From positions 20,585,187-20,649,186 of the forward strand of contig OX638368.1 of NCBI GenBank assembly GCA_951812925.1: 64,000 nt of DNA. The letters are read 5' to 3'. Numbering within the stretch: the stretch's first letter is position 1; each line of letters begins with the position of its first letter. This DNA comes from Calliopum simillimum. Lineage: Eukaryota > Arthropoda > Insecta > Diptera > Lauxaniidae. The translations under genes were made by a program, and so were the position numbers. This document shows, piece by piece, positions 24,956-35,260 of the stretch. The notes under the pieces were generated by a model. The model did no database searches. It had not been told where the DNA came from and saw only the letters and a program-made list of their open reading frames with translations.

Positions 24956-25556
24956 AGAAAAGTTGTTACAGAAAAGCTTTTTTTTGTTGGAACTATAAAT
25001 GGAAAAAGCTTGAATTGATTACATTTAAATGGAAAAGTTATAAAGAAACAGGTAAGAAATTAGTTTTTATTTTTTAGTAAATATTTTTGCTATGTTGTAT
25101 ATTTAATAACAAATTTATTACACAGAGCAAAAAAATGATTTATAAAAACAAGAAGATTGTATTAACCCTTTTTACTATTAATTCCTATTAAAAAAGGAAA
25201 ACAATATGAATTTTCCATAGAGAAATCTCTATGAGTTTACTTTGAAAATCTTCTTAAAATTTTAAAGATTTTCGGATCATTTCTATGTGGAATATAACAA
25301 AGAATGATGTTAATAACGTGGGAAACTTATAAAGTTCTAGTTTTAAGGAGAAATCGAATATTTGTTTTTTTTTTTTTTTTTTTGATTTGACAGTATCTTA
25401 TTTATTTGGCATGAAGAATGACGGCAGGATTAAAGCAGTGAAGAAAAGACCGTGTAAGTCATTTAATTTTGTTATGTGAATCATCTTTACCATCAATTTA
25501 TTCTTACAGAAAAAAATAGGATATGTCGTCCCCAAACACGCTGCAATTGGTCGAAT
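24956..25556. other. 0.6 kb without a recognised gene
   Basis: AT-rich DNA with a poly-T tract near 25365-25383. Nothing is recognised. Confidence 0.45.
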
Positions 25557-25950
25557 TATGACCACATAAAAAAGGAGAAAAGTAAGATGATATCTATATG
25601 GTTTTCGTCCAAAAAGAAAGCCCCATCAAAACCATATAGAAATCTTCTTAAAATAACCTTTGCGATGAAAATTTTTTAATATCAAGAAGGATTCTTATTG
25701 TTTTTCAAGAAGATTTCTCATAAAATTAAGATGATTTTCGCAAAATTTTCAATAGAATGAAAATATTGTTTCAAAAAGAAATCGTATTGAAAACGATGTG
25801 ATTTTTTCTTAATATTATGATTTTTTCATCTAAATGTCAACAGAAATTTTAAGAAGATTTTCTCTATGATTTTGATTTGACTTTTTTCTTGGATGAAAAC
25901 CATAGAGATATATTCTTACTTTTCTTCTATTTTATGTGGTCGTTTTGGCT
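25557..25950. mobile_element. Fold-back element of about 390 bp
   Basis: The left arm reads gaccacataaaaaaggagaa..., with atctatatggttttcgtcc (25557-25670). The right arm (25845-25950) is its diverged reverse complement (ttggatgaaaaccatagaga ... ttttatgtggtcg). Arms include the shared block aaatcttcttaaaat. There is no coding sequence. Confidence 0.7.
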
Positions 25951-26497
25951 CTGTGTAGCCTCATAAGATGTTTGAAGAATTTTACTACTTTTTAATCGAA
26001 TTTGATTTGTAAGGAGTAGATCAAATTTTGTTTCACCAAACCAAAATAAGTCTAAACAATGCTAAGAGCTAAGCGTTTCCACTGTCTCACTTGGATTATT
26101 TTCAGATTGTTCGTTTGGCTAACAAGACACTTATTTGACTCACATACATATATTTCCGTATGATTTGTATTTAAAACTTTTTGGATAAGATGTTCATCTT
26201 GGAATCTACCTCATTCAGGGTTGCAATGTCAAGAAAATCATTGTCATTTTGACATCAATTTATTCCATTGTAATGGGATACTTATGAGCTTAGAGCAAAG
26301 GTTTTGGAATTTTGAGTGGCCTTTATTATAAGCTCATAATAACGTAACAAATAGAGTCACTTGAATAGGACAATATCAGAAAACACATTTTAAATTTATA
26401 CCGTATACATACTTATATGTGATGCGATGATTTTAATATTTCTCCACGACTTTTCATTTCTCGGTTTCCATTCTCTTGACCTTAAAGATTCTGGTTT

Positions 26498-26608
26498 CTA
26501 ATTGTTTTCTGTTTTGACTTAAAATTTTCTTGATAGTGTGAAATTCATGTCAGTATGCTGAACAAATCATAATAGTCAAATAACAGAATATTAAGCACAT
26601 AAAAAGTA
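26498..26608 (+). mobile_element. Partial copy of the TAATGTCATA palindromic family
   Basis: This stretch (ttgttttctgttttgactta ... ataaaaagtatgac) aligns with the loop of the palindromic element at 53925-54191 (54033-54138) at roughly 80 percent by eye, sharing cttgata.agtgaaatt.atgtca and aatagtcaaataac. It directly abuts the inverted repeat at 26619. Confidence 0.65.
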
Positions 26609-26618
26609 TGACGTGAGT

Positions 26619-27434
26619 AGCGAAATCCTATCAGATCCCTTTCAAAAGTTATACTAAAAGTACCTTTTAATAAGTATTTTTGGAATTCTTCAATTAAAAA
26701 TATGTTGTTACATTTGCATAAGGTTACGAAGCTTCTGGGAGGTAATAGGGGAGGCCTAGGTTTACAAAAAATTGCACCCGGAGGGGGGTCTAAAATGTAC
26801 CCCTAAGGAGCTATATGGTTAAAACTGATTTTCTGCCTCTTTTCAGAAAAAAAAATTTTCTTGGATCACTCTAACGTTTTAGGGAAAACATTTTTGCGGC
26901 AAAGTTTTAGCTAATTGTAAGAGCTTTCAGATAGTGCATATGGTTTATAGGGCTTAAAAGGATTTCGCAAAGTTCTGGACCTTTAAAATTGATATTTTAA
27001 TTTTTTTCTCTATTTTTTGACTTTGATGGCCATTTTAGTATGAAAAACATCCTATTAATATAGCCTTTTGTAATTTTTTTTGAAATTTTCGTTAAATTTT
27101 CTTTAATCCGATAGTGCATTTGTCATACCAATTTTTTTGATTGAGGTTAGACAACAATACTTTTCTATGTAACACACGGGTTACTCGCATGCGTTGCGCT
27201 GCATATGATGTAGTCATGAGCAAACCAAGACCAAGACCAAAACCATAGCAGTCCTGGTCTTGATCTTGTCCTTGCGCATTTTTGTAAACCTAGGCCTCCC
27301 CTATTACCTCCCAGAAGCTTCGTAACCTTATGCAAATATGTATAACAACATATGTTTAATTGAAGAATTCCAAAAATACTTATTAAAAAGTAATTTTAGT
27401 ATAACTTTTAAAAGGGATCTGATAGGATTTCGCT
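26619..27434. mobile_element. Inverted repeat, arms about 155 bp, 500-bp spacer
   Basis: The left arm 26619-26775 (agcgaaatcctatcagatcc ... ggtttacaaaaa) and the right arm 27275-27434 (tttttgtaaacc ... ggatttcgct) are near-perfect reverse complements. The shared inner edge gcttctgggaggtaatagg and ggaggcctagg is well kept. The spacer ends with a scrap of the TTGGTC minisatellite (27218-27285). No coding sequence is seen. Confidence 0.8.
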
Positions 27435-27539
27435 AAAAACAGATTCTGATACGTAAATAATTTTCTTCCGTATCACCGTGTCAATATGACAATTTTGGAA
27501 AGTTGTTTGAAAACAAAGAGTTTTTTACGTCACACTAGA

Positions 27540-28275
27540 AGTGGCCTGCGAGGGAAGATATAGGCGTAGTAAAAAAAGCCCTGCGCGATCAATTTAAAAC
27601 TGGTCTCAGAATTGCTGCGGAGGTAAATGTTAACCAAAATATGGAATAAGCACCTCAACTGTAGGGGCACCTCTTGAGAGAAAATAACTTTTTTGCCCGC
27701 AGGCCTGCAAAAAAACCGATTCTCACACACAAAATACGGTTTTTCTCATTAAACTGGTGTAAAGAAAAAAAGAATTAGATGTATAACGATTGGGCTGAAG
27801 TCATATTCTATGATGGGAGCGAAATAAATCTCATCAGTTCCGAATTGATATGTACTGTACGCCGCACAAAAAATGATAAATATAGCTTTCAATCTGTACA
27901 AGGCACTCCATATATGGTGGTCTGGGGGCAATAACAAGCCAATGGGTTGGAGTGATTCCTCTCCTGGAAGTTTATATTAACTGCGCAGTTTATATTGACA
28001 TCATTAAAATCGGCGTTATACCTAGCATCGACCGACTAAGCGAGCACCAAGCAAAAGTCATGTTTCAAGATGATTCTATACTTTGCCATCGTTGGAAATC
28101 GCTTAATGTCCCACTTATCATTATGTTTGCTTAATTTTTTCAGTAAATTTACAATAACGAGTTATTTATTTTCGCGTTGGCAAATAAATATAATGACCTT
28201 TTGGAAATTAAGTCAAGCAAATGGCCGGGCAAAAGCCCCAACCTCAATCCGATTCAGAATGCTTAGGCCATTTTA
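27540..28275 (+). pseudogene. Tc1-like transposase relic
   Basis: Frames on the + strand spell, in order, the landmarks of a Tc1-type DDE transposase. First comes ARRPAKKPILT with KIRFFSLNWCKE (about 27690-27765). Then DWAEVIFYDGSEINLISS (about 27790-27845), which matches the first catalytic D block 'DW..V.FSDES.F'. Then KYSFQSVQGTPYMVVWG (27878-27930), FQDDSILCHRWKSL for the second D block (about 28066) and finally WPGKSPNLNPIQNA (about 28222-28266) for the 'WPSQSPDLNPIENLW' block. In the last block the catalytic E is Q. Several stops and frame changes break it. It is non-functional. Terminal repeats were not located with confidence. Confidence 0.8.
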
Positions 28276-28675
28276 ACACGAAAAAGTGCCAGAAAAACCA
28301 AATATTAGTAATAATATTAAACTTAATAATTTTAAACTTAATAATATTAAACTTAGGGTAGTTAAATAAAAATATTGATTTACACAACAATTTCAAAATC
28401 GGCTTTTTTTTTCAACGTGGAGATTAAATAAAAATTAAAAATATATTTAGAGAGTTTGGTTCTCTTTCATCAATAGCATTTTAAACTTAGAATGACTTTG
28501 TACGGCGCTCACATAGTAAAATCTCGATTGCCTGCTATATTTGAAATTGTTTTTTCTACATTCTATCGACAAATAGCAGTCTAACCGGTAACGTTAAGAA
28601 AATGTGGATCTGGCAGTGAAACATGCAAACGTCAAATTTAAAGGCTTTGATATTCGATTTCTGAAAGATGTGTCA
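28276..28675. other. 0.4 kb without a recognised gene
   Basis: AT-rich DNA with a short direct repeat ttaaacttaataat near 28318-28350. Nothing else is recognised. Confidence 0.45.
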
Positions 28676-29399
28676 TGTACAGTAGATAGTATCACAAAAA
28701 CAAAGTTCGAATGACCGCCCACAGTTTAAAAACTAACATTGGAAGAATTTTAAAGAAAAAAATAGGTATTTTTTTTTTCGGCCTCAAAATTCGATGTTTT
28801 TTTTTATGTCTCCGCCATTTAACGTCCGCTCAACAAGTATAGTATATCGTTGTAAATGTCTCAACATTTCATTCATAGAAGTCATTTATCTCAGATTTTC
28901 TTTTTTCGTCTAGTTGTACTCATTATCTCAGTTTCTTCCACCCTAAGGTGCCAAGGACACCTTATAGAATTGAAGCCCACAAAAAATCATAAAATTCATA
29001 TCTACAAAGTTTCCTGAAATTGTTGAAATTGAAGAAGTTATAGCGAATCTAAAAGCTCAGTACAAAATATGAAAAACAGGATGTTTCAAAAACGAATATC
29101 GACCCTTAAGACTATGCAATATTTTTTTAACATTTGACAAATCGAACAGCATGCAAATAAATAAAAAAACATTGCATAGTCTTAGGGGGCGATATTCGTT
29201 TTTGAAACATCCTGTTTTTCATATTTTAGATTCGCTATAACTTCTTCAATTTCAACAATTTGATGAGACTTTGTAGATATGAATTTTATGATTTTTTGTG
29301 GGCTTCAATTCTATAAGGTGTCCTTGGCACCAGCTTTCAAACTGGGGGCGGTCATCCGAACTTTTTTTTTGTATAGGGGTCGATACTATCTAATGTACA
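28676..29399. mobile_element. Fold-back element with an insertion in one arm
   Basis: The right arm 29163-29399 is the reverse complement of two left-arm pieces, 28676-28731 (tgtacagtagatagtatc ... gaatgaccgccc) and about 28950-29128 (tgccaaggacaccttataga ... gactatgcaatattttttt). About 215 bp (28732-28949) are extra in the left arm. The loop is only about 34 bp. Arm identity is high by eye. No coding sequence is seen. Confidence 0.85.
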
Positions 29400-29878
29400 G
29401 CCCCATATAAGTAGCTTGAGGTCAGTGCTAATGGGCAAATGCTCCTTGTTGAGTACATATTCACAAGAATCATTTAATGTGCGGCTGCAATTTTTTCATT
29501 AGATGATTAGTAAAAAGTCATATATTGCTTTAAAATAACAAAACTGATTTTATGGGAATTTTTATTTTGATACAGATCGATCCGAAATTATTTTTTTCTT
29601 TAACTTTTCCTTTTAATTGCTATCCCTACAAGTGCTATTTCAGAGATAAGTGAAGCTGTTAAAGTATTCAAAGTGATAATTGCTTTTAAGTTAATTAAAT
29701 CCTTTAAGTGTTTTACTATCATCATTGCCAGACTTTAAGGTAATGTCATGTCTAGTTGATTACAGCTTATATACATTGATTTAAAGGCAAAGCTATTGCA
29801 ATTCCAAGAGATGGTTCCTTAGCATATTTTGCGCTACTCAAAATCTGAGCGACAATAGGCGCATTCTATAAGACGTGG

Positions 29879-29990
29879 CAAAAGTAATATCATAAAGTGA
29901 ATTGGCTGCTTTTTTGTAGAAAAAGAAAAAAATTGTAGTTGGTTTTTCACAAGATGTTTATGTGAAAGTTTCAAATTGACAACATTAATT
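29879..29990 (+). mobile_element. Partial copy of the TAATGTCATA palindromic family
   Basis: GGCAAAAGTAATATCATAA followed by aattggctg and tttttgtag matches the terminus and start of the loop seen at 38990-38901 (reverse) and 53971-54005. The match fades after about 110 bp and no opposite arm is visible, so this is a remnant. Confidence 0.5.
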
Positions 29991-31608
29991 TAAAAAAATT
30001 ACATCTGTCAAATTACCACTTTCTGAGATGATACAAATTTGTGCTCGTGTTAAGCCATTTGGAATTGCTTGTTGCTTGCAAAACATCTGGCCACCAATTG
30101 GTTGGCTTATTCTCTATCTATTTATAATATGATTGTCTACTTGCTTTATCCTAGCATATACTGAACCTCAACTTTCTGCTTTTTGTTAAGGTCGACCAAG
30201 TCTCTTTTTTCCGCGTGTATAACAACATTGTTATAAAGGTTAATAGTTTTTCCTCCCAAGCGGGAAAAATCCATTTTCCGCTTTTACTGTGCTGCCAGCA
30301 ACACTGGTTGACATTTGCTGTTGCTGTTGTTACTAATGAATATCATTCTGTTGTCATTGAGGATTGTCCTTAATAATTGTTGTTATTGCTGATGTTTGTG
30401 TGATGTTGAAGTCAACTTGTGTTTTGTCATATAAATTAGAAAACACCCGCGCAGGCAAACAATGTCTGCAAGATATTTAATGTTGCAGAGTACATTAAAT
30501 TGTAATACTTAAGTCAAAGACAACATTTCATTGTCATCACTTTCATTTAACTAAAAATATATCACAAACAGAGTTAACACTTTTTGTGACTTGTCACTTT
30601 GTTGTTTTATGTTGCGTACAAATTTTACTCTAATTAACAACATCATCATCGCAGGCTATGAGATTTTGTGTGTGGTAATTTTGGTAATTCTCTTTCTCTC
30701 TTTTAACGCGAAAACTCATTATTGGCTGCTGGCTGAGTGCTGTCCTTTGTGGGTAGAAAATGTTGCGTGTGATGGAGGAAAAAAATGTTGAGATACTCAC
30801 CACTACAGGGCTGTTGCAAAGTTAATTACCCCGTTGTTGACTTCTTTGCAGGCATTCAAATAAAAGTTGCGGTCATCGCTTTGATGGATCGTTTATAAAG
30901 AGAATTTTATGTGAATAAATTGCAAAAAAAGGGCGTAGATATATTTGTCATCTAAAGTTTACTTTGAGTAACATGTGGGTTTTTTCCTCTTTTATTTTTT
31001 TTTGTATTGATGATGCAGGTGAAATTTACATTTTGTTTGTGAAATGCTTTGAGCACTAATGAAACCATTTGGCAAACCGCATATCAAATGATGCACTTAC
31101 TTTTTCAAATGTTTACAACCGTCGGCCAACATCTAAATTTCGAACAGAGAATCGATTAAATCAAATCATCCAAAATGAATTGGATTACATTTAAGCGCAT
31201 TTCTTTTGTAAGAACAAGTCACGTAATTTTCATTGACATAATTTACGTGTTTCGCGGTTTCGTACACTGCGCTGAATTTATTATTTATACCTTAAGTACA
31301 CGACGTAAATAAATGATAAGTTGTAAATTTAAATGAAAAGTGGAAAAAAAATTTTAAAACTCTGTAATTGAATAATTAAGTTATCACTTAAGCAGAAGTT
31401 TAAGTGGCTGCAATTCTGCTTTATGGTACAAAAAGAACATTAAATTGTCGTTTTAATTACAGGAAGTAAAGATCCATAGCTAAGGGCTGCCCCAGAAAAA
31501 TTTGATATTTTTATTCCTTAAGATTATGATTTACCTAATGATCGTGCAGGTCGACATATGGGTGCTTTTTTTTCTATATAACATGACGGTAACAAAAATG
31601 TATAACAC
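29991..31608. other. 1.6 kb without a recognised gene
   Basis: AT-rich DNA; short frames (for example 30591-30791, +) have no motif. Nothing is supported. Confidence 0.5.
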
Positions 31609-32590
31609 TTGGTAAACGAACTTCAAACGATAAAGATGTCTAGCAATCAAGAAAAAAAGCGCAAACTCATTTTGTACACTTACCTGCAAAAACCAGAATT
31701 AAAATATTCAGCCGTAGCTAAAAAAACAGGTGCATCAAAATCACTGTCCAAAGGGTTATTTCAAATTATAGAAAGGGTCAACTTATTACGCGGAAAAGCC
31801 AGTATAGACCCACAGTTGGTGAAAAAGATGAAGCGCCTTTTTAAGCAGAGTCCTAACACTTCAGAACGAGATATGGCTGCCAGAGCAGGAATCTCAAAAT
31901 CTTCCATAAACAGACCAAAGAAAAAACTTAAGCTATAGAACTACAGAGTTTAAAAAGTACCAGACCGTTCCCATGAAAAGCAGTAAGAGGCACAAAAGCG
32001 AGCTCGAAATTTGACTGCTGCATAATGAACGATGAAACATACGTTAAGGCAGATTTTAAACAGCTACCAGGACACGAATTTTATACCTGCTCGGAGAAGG
32101 GACAGGTACAGAGCAAATTTAAATAGAAGAAAATTACAAAATTTCCCAAGCAGTATATGGTTTGGCAGGCCATATGCACTTGCGGTCTGAGAAGCAGTTT
32201 TTTTGTAACACAGGGCACAATTAACTCGAAAATTTATATTGATGAATGCCTTCAGAAAAGTCTTTTGCCATTTATTCGTGAGCACGGGGGTACTGTAATG
32301 TTCTGGCCCGATTTAGCAACCTCTTACTACTCAGAGCCACCATAGAATCGTACAATTGCAATAATGTAAATTTTGTTCCCAAAAATGCGAATCCACCTAA
32401 CTGTCCAGAGCTTCGACCTATTGAGAGATATTGGGCTCTAATGAAATCAGAACTTCGGAAGAGTAAAAGTACTGCAAAAAATTTAAAAGATTTCAAAAAT
32501 AAGTGGCGAAAGTCGTACGGTACTGTCGACGAAACAACTATACAAAACTTAATGAAGGGTCTTACGCAGAAAAAAAAAAAAAAACTGATG
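31609..32590 (+). pseudogene. Tc1/mariner (DD37E-like) transposase relic
   Basis: The N-terminal part (31636-31935) carries a helix-turn-helix-like region: KKRKLILYTYLQKPE, then SAVAKKTGASKS, then MAARAGISKSSINRPKKKLK. After stops and frame changes the catalytic core follows. MNDETYVKADFKQLPGHEF (about 32027) holds the first catalytic D. YMVWQAICTCGLRSSFF (32155) precedes TVMFWPDLATSYYS (about 32293), with the second D. NPPNCPELRPIERYWALMK (about 32391) holds the terminal E. The second-D to E spacing, allowing for the frameshift near 32342, is about 37 residues, hence DD37E-like. An in-frame TAG after about 32125, the stop at 31936 and the frameshift show that it is dead. The poly-A run at 32571 ends the resemblance. 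Confidence 0.85.
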
Positions 32591-32720
32591 GAAAAATTAA
32601 CTATAAATTTTGTATTCTATAGTTTTTACAATTTTCTATAGGAAACAAAAACAACAATTCAAAATTTCAGAATTCTTTTTTCTTTTCTACAGTTGAATTC
32701 AACTGTACATTTTGTATTCC
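32588..32720 (+). repeat. Partial third copy of flank repeat B
   Basis: ggaaaaattaactataaatt to aactgtacattttgtattcc repeats the start of the blocks at 33140 and 36097. It sits directly before the first copy of repeat A, so the SVWC locus is bounded by copies of B on both sides. Confidence 0.75.
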
Positions 32721-32739
32721 ATATATTTGTTTTTTTGCT

Positions 32740-33010
32740 TTATTGCAAAATTGTCGGTACAATTAAGCATGTATTACAGTAGTTATTTATGCCTTAATAG
32801 CGAAACTTTATTTTTACCTTTGATGGCACCGGCCTCTTCTTTTTACCCCACATTGCTTACTTACAGCAAATTCGAGACATCTCCATGTACCAAACCAAAT
32901 TAATTTATACTGCGAGCACTTCAAAAACTAAAACTAAATTCCGCCACCAAAACGAATGCCGAAAAGCTACATAAAAGACGCTTGCTTTTTGAATATTATT
33001 CCATATATTG
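32740..33010 (+). repeat. Upstream copy of the SVWC gene promoter region (repeat A1)
   Basis: About 270 bp almost identical to 34935-35222, including the block from cagtagttatttatgcctta through acctttgatg.caccggcct and ttcgagacatctccatgtac to gctacataaaagacgcttgc. Where the intact copy continues into the 5' leader of the SVWC gene, this copy joins an inverted exon relic at 33010. The 63-codon frames found in both copies are shadows of the duplication. Confidence 0.85.
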
Positions 33011-33043
33011 GAAAATGAAAACTGTATTCTGTTTAATTCTTGC

Positions 33044-33131
33044 CTTCGTCATGATAATTTCCAGCTCGAACGGCAGCGAAAGATATTGATACTAAAGACA
33101 GCACAAGCACTAAACAGAATACAGTTTTCAT
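33044..33131 (-). pseudogene. Inverted exon-1 relic of an SVWC paralogue
   Basis: On the - strand an ATG at 33129-33131 opens MKTVFCLVLVLSLVSISFA followed by AVRAGNYHDE and a split codon, the same 88-nt length as exon 1 of the intact gene (MKTVVYLVLVLSLASISLA then SVRTGNYYDD). The donor position reads G|GCAAG instead of G|GTAAG. The remaining exons are absent: the sequence turns back on itself, because 33010-33035 and 33111-33136 are perfect 26-bp reverse complements. Silent and conservative differences from the intact gene show that it derives from a distinct copy, not from a recent inversion of the neighbour. It cannot make a protein. Confidence 0.8.
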
Positions 33132-33136
33132 TTTCC

Positions 33137-33935
33137 AAGACAAAAAAGTTAAAGAAGTTTAAGATGACACACTGGAGAACAGACAAGCAAAATTATTCAT
33201 GACAAGAGTTTCCAAACAAAGAACAAAATACACAGAAAAAAGAAACTGACGGTAAAATTAACTATAAATTTTGTATTCTATAGTTTTTCCAATTTTCTAT
33301 AGGAAACAAAAACAACAATTCAAATTCGCAGAATCAGCTTTACTTTTCTGCAGTGGAATTCAACTGTACATTTTGTACATTTTACATATTTTGAGTTGAG
33401 TTTTTAACAGTTTCATAAAATTCTCACATTGTTTAAGAATAAATCAACATAAGTCTGCTAGAGTTGTACTGATATTTTGCCATTTGAAATGGTGCCGCCG
33501 TAGAAGTTGTTTCCTATAAATTCTATGGCTTTTTGGAAACAGCTGCTTACAGCCCTTCCGGGGTGCTAACTATTAAATCGTTGCAAAACAGTTTTAAATG
33601 TTTGTAACAGTTAGTCTTGTTAGCTGTTAGCTGACATTTTAAGAAGGTTATTTTTACTATAGCTGCGTTTGATAGTTTCTAAACCGAGTAAACTGTAGAT
33701 TTACAGAGTTCAACGGTCCAAATACAAAAATTCTGGGTTGGTGGAATTTCTATTGAAAATCAAGGTTAAATTAACTGTTTTCACAGTACCTAAACATTTG
33801 AACAGTAACTGTACAGTACTATTTTCAAAGTAATTTTACAGGACTGCACAGTCAATTTAATCTTTACTGCGGGTTGGTGCAATTTCTATCGTTGAAATCG
33901 GTTGGATTGACCGATTTTTTTTTTCTGTGTACGAA
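33137..33935 (+). repeat. Flank repeat B1
   Basis: aagacaaaaaagttaaagaa, then gatgacacactggagaacag, the ctataaattttgtattctat block, catttgaaatggtgc.gcc and gagtaaactgtagatttaca occur here and in the same order at 36095-36755. It lies downstream of the broken SVWC copy, as repeat B2 lies downstream of the intact gene. Confidence 0.85.
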
Positions 33936-34934
33936 CTAAAAGAGGGCTAAATGGTACAACGTATTTTGATAAAATTTGGTATCCGGGTCTGGATCATAAG
34001 TATCTAAAGCATAACGAAAAGTAGGAGTTGTTCAAATATTGCCACACCCACTTTATACCAAAGTAAAAATTTTGGTCAGGTACAAAGAAAAAAATGGAAT
34101 AAAACTTTTATTTCTTATATGCAGTCGTTCGGACATTTTCTTTAGGACTCTTACGTTCGAAGTTATGATCCTTTGCAGATAAGGTATTTCAACCCCCATA
34201 AAAAGAAGGAAATTTTTTTTTTAATTTACGACATTCCTCTTTGTGTCAATATGGCACTAGTACGTTGCATACTCTGCAACAGATTTAAGCTCATTTTGAG
34301 AGTTTTTCGGCCTATACTATTTCAGTTTCGTCTTTTGTATGGTGGAAAAAATACCTTCTCTTCAAAGGATCATAGCTCAGAAAGTAAAAGTCATATTGGA
34401 AAAATCCGAATCTTTTCCTGTAACTACACCACAAGCCTGTAAACAACGTTTTTTCAAACTTCGAGCAAGGATATCTCGAAATAATGCGGGTAAATTATTC
34501 TTTTGCTTATTTATCTAGAACCAACTATTAAATTTTATTGAAATTTCGTATCAGGAGCGCTGCTTTGTTAAGTTTCTTTTTTTTTTTTTTGGTTTTTGTT
34601 ACGTATTTGTATTTCACCAAAAACCATAAATTTTGATTTTTTAATATTTTTCTATCGTTTCCAATACCATTCGATACAACCTGAGTTTTTTCTTATTATT
34701 ATTCTGGAGGCGAAAAGTTACGAATTCGATCACAAAAATAGCTATGAATAAAAAACATCGACTAAAATAATAAGATCAGATTGTCCGAGCAAGGATCGGT
34801 CTCCAGGTACTATTCCTATTATCTGTACCAATAAATATCACATTTATTCTGTGGGCGACGATTTCACTTAATTGAGGAAATCCCTTATATTGCAGCAGTG
34901 CAAAAATTAATCGAGTGCCGGATAGTTGATTATT
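33936..34934. other. 1 kb between the two SVWC-locus copies
   Basis: AT-rich DNA with no recognised frame. A GGAAATCCC word (34876-34884; reverse complement GGGATTTCC) fits the general kappa-B form and lies about 0.4 kb before the SVWC start codon. Confidence 0.4.
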
Positions 34935-35260
34935 CCGCTTTATTGCAAAAAAAGCTATGCATTTTTGTCGGCACAATTCAGCATGAATTGCAGTAGTTAT
35001 TTATGCCTTAATAGCGAAACTTTATTTTTACCTTTGATGTCACCGGCCTCTTCTTTTTACCCCACATTGCTTACTTACAGCAAATTCGAGACATCTCCAT
35101 GTACCAAACCGAATTAATTTATACTACGAGCACTTCAAAAACTTAAACTAAATTCCGCCACCAAAACGAATGCCGCAAAACTACATAAAAGACGCTTGCT
35201 TTTTGAATATTATTCCATATAAAATTTGTGTATTTTGCAGTAAACGACATATATCTGAAA
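34935..35260 (+). promoter_or_regulatory. SVWC gene upstream region (repeat A2) with TATA-like box
   Basis: The region runs from the duplicated block A to the start codon. CTACATAAAA at 35181-35190 is the best TATA-like box. Transcription would then begin near 35212-35222, leaving a leader of about 40-50 nt ending cgacatatatctgaaa before the ATG at 35261. The first about 290 bp are shared with the upstream copy, which shows that this stretch was duplicated together with the gene. Confidence 0.5.

Noticed and set aside
33015..33089. 24-codon + frame with a signal-peptide start
   Set aside because: It is a hybrid made by the palindrome: the first codons copy the SVWC start and the rest is antisense to the inverted exon, ending in a stop.
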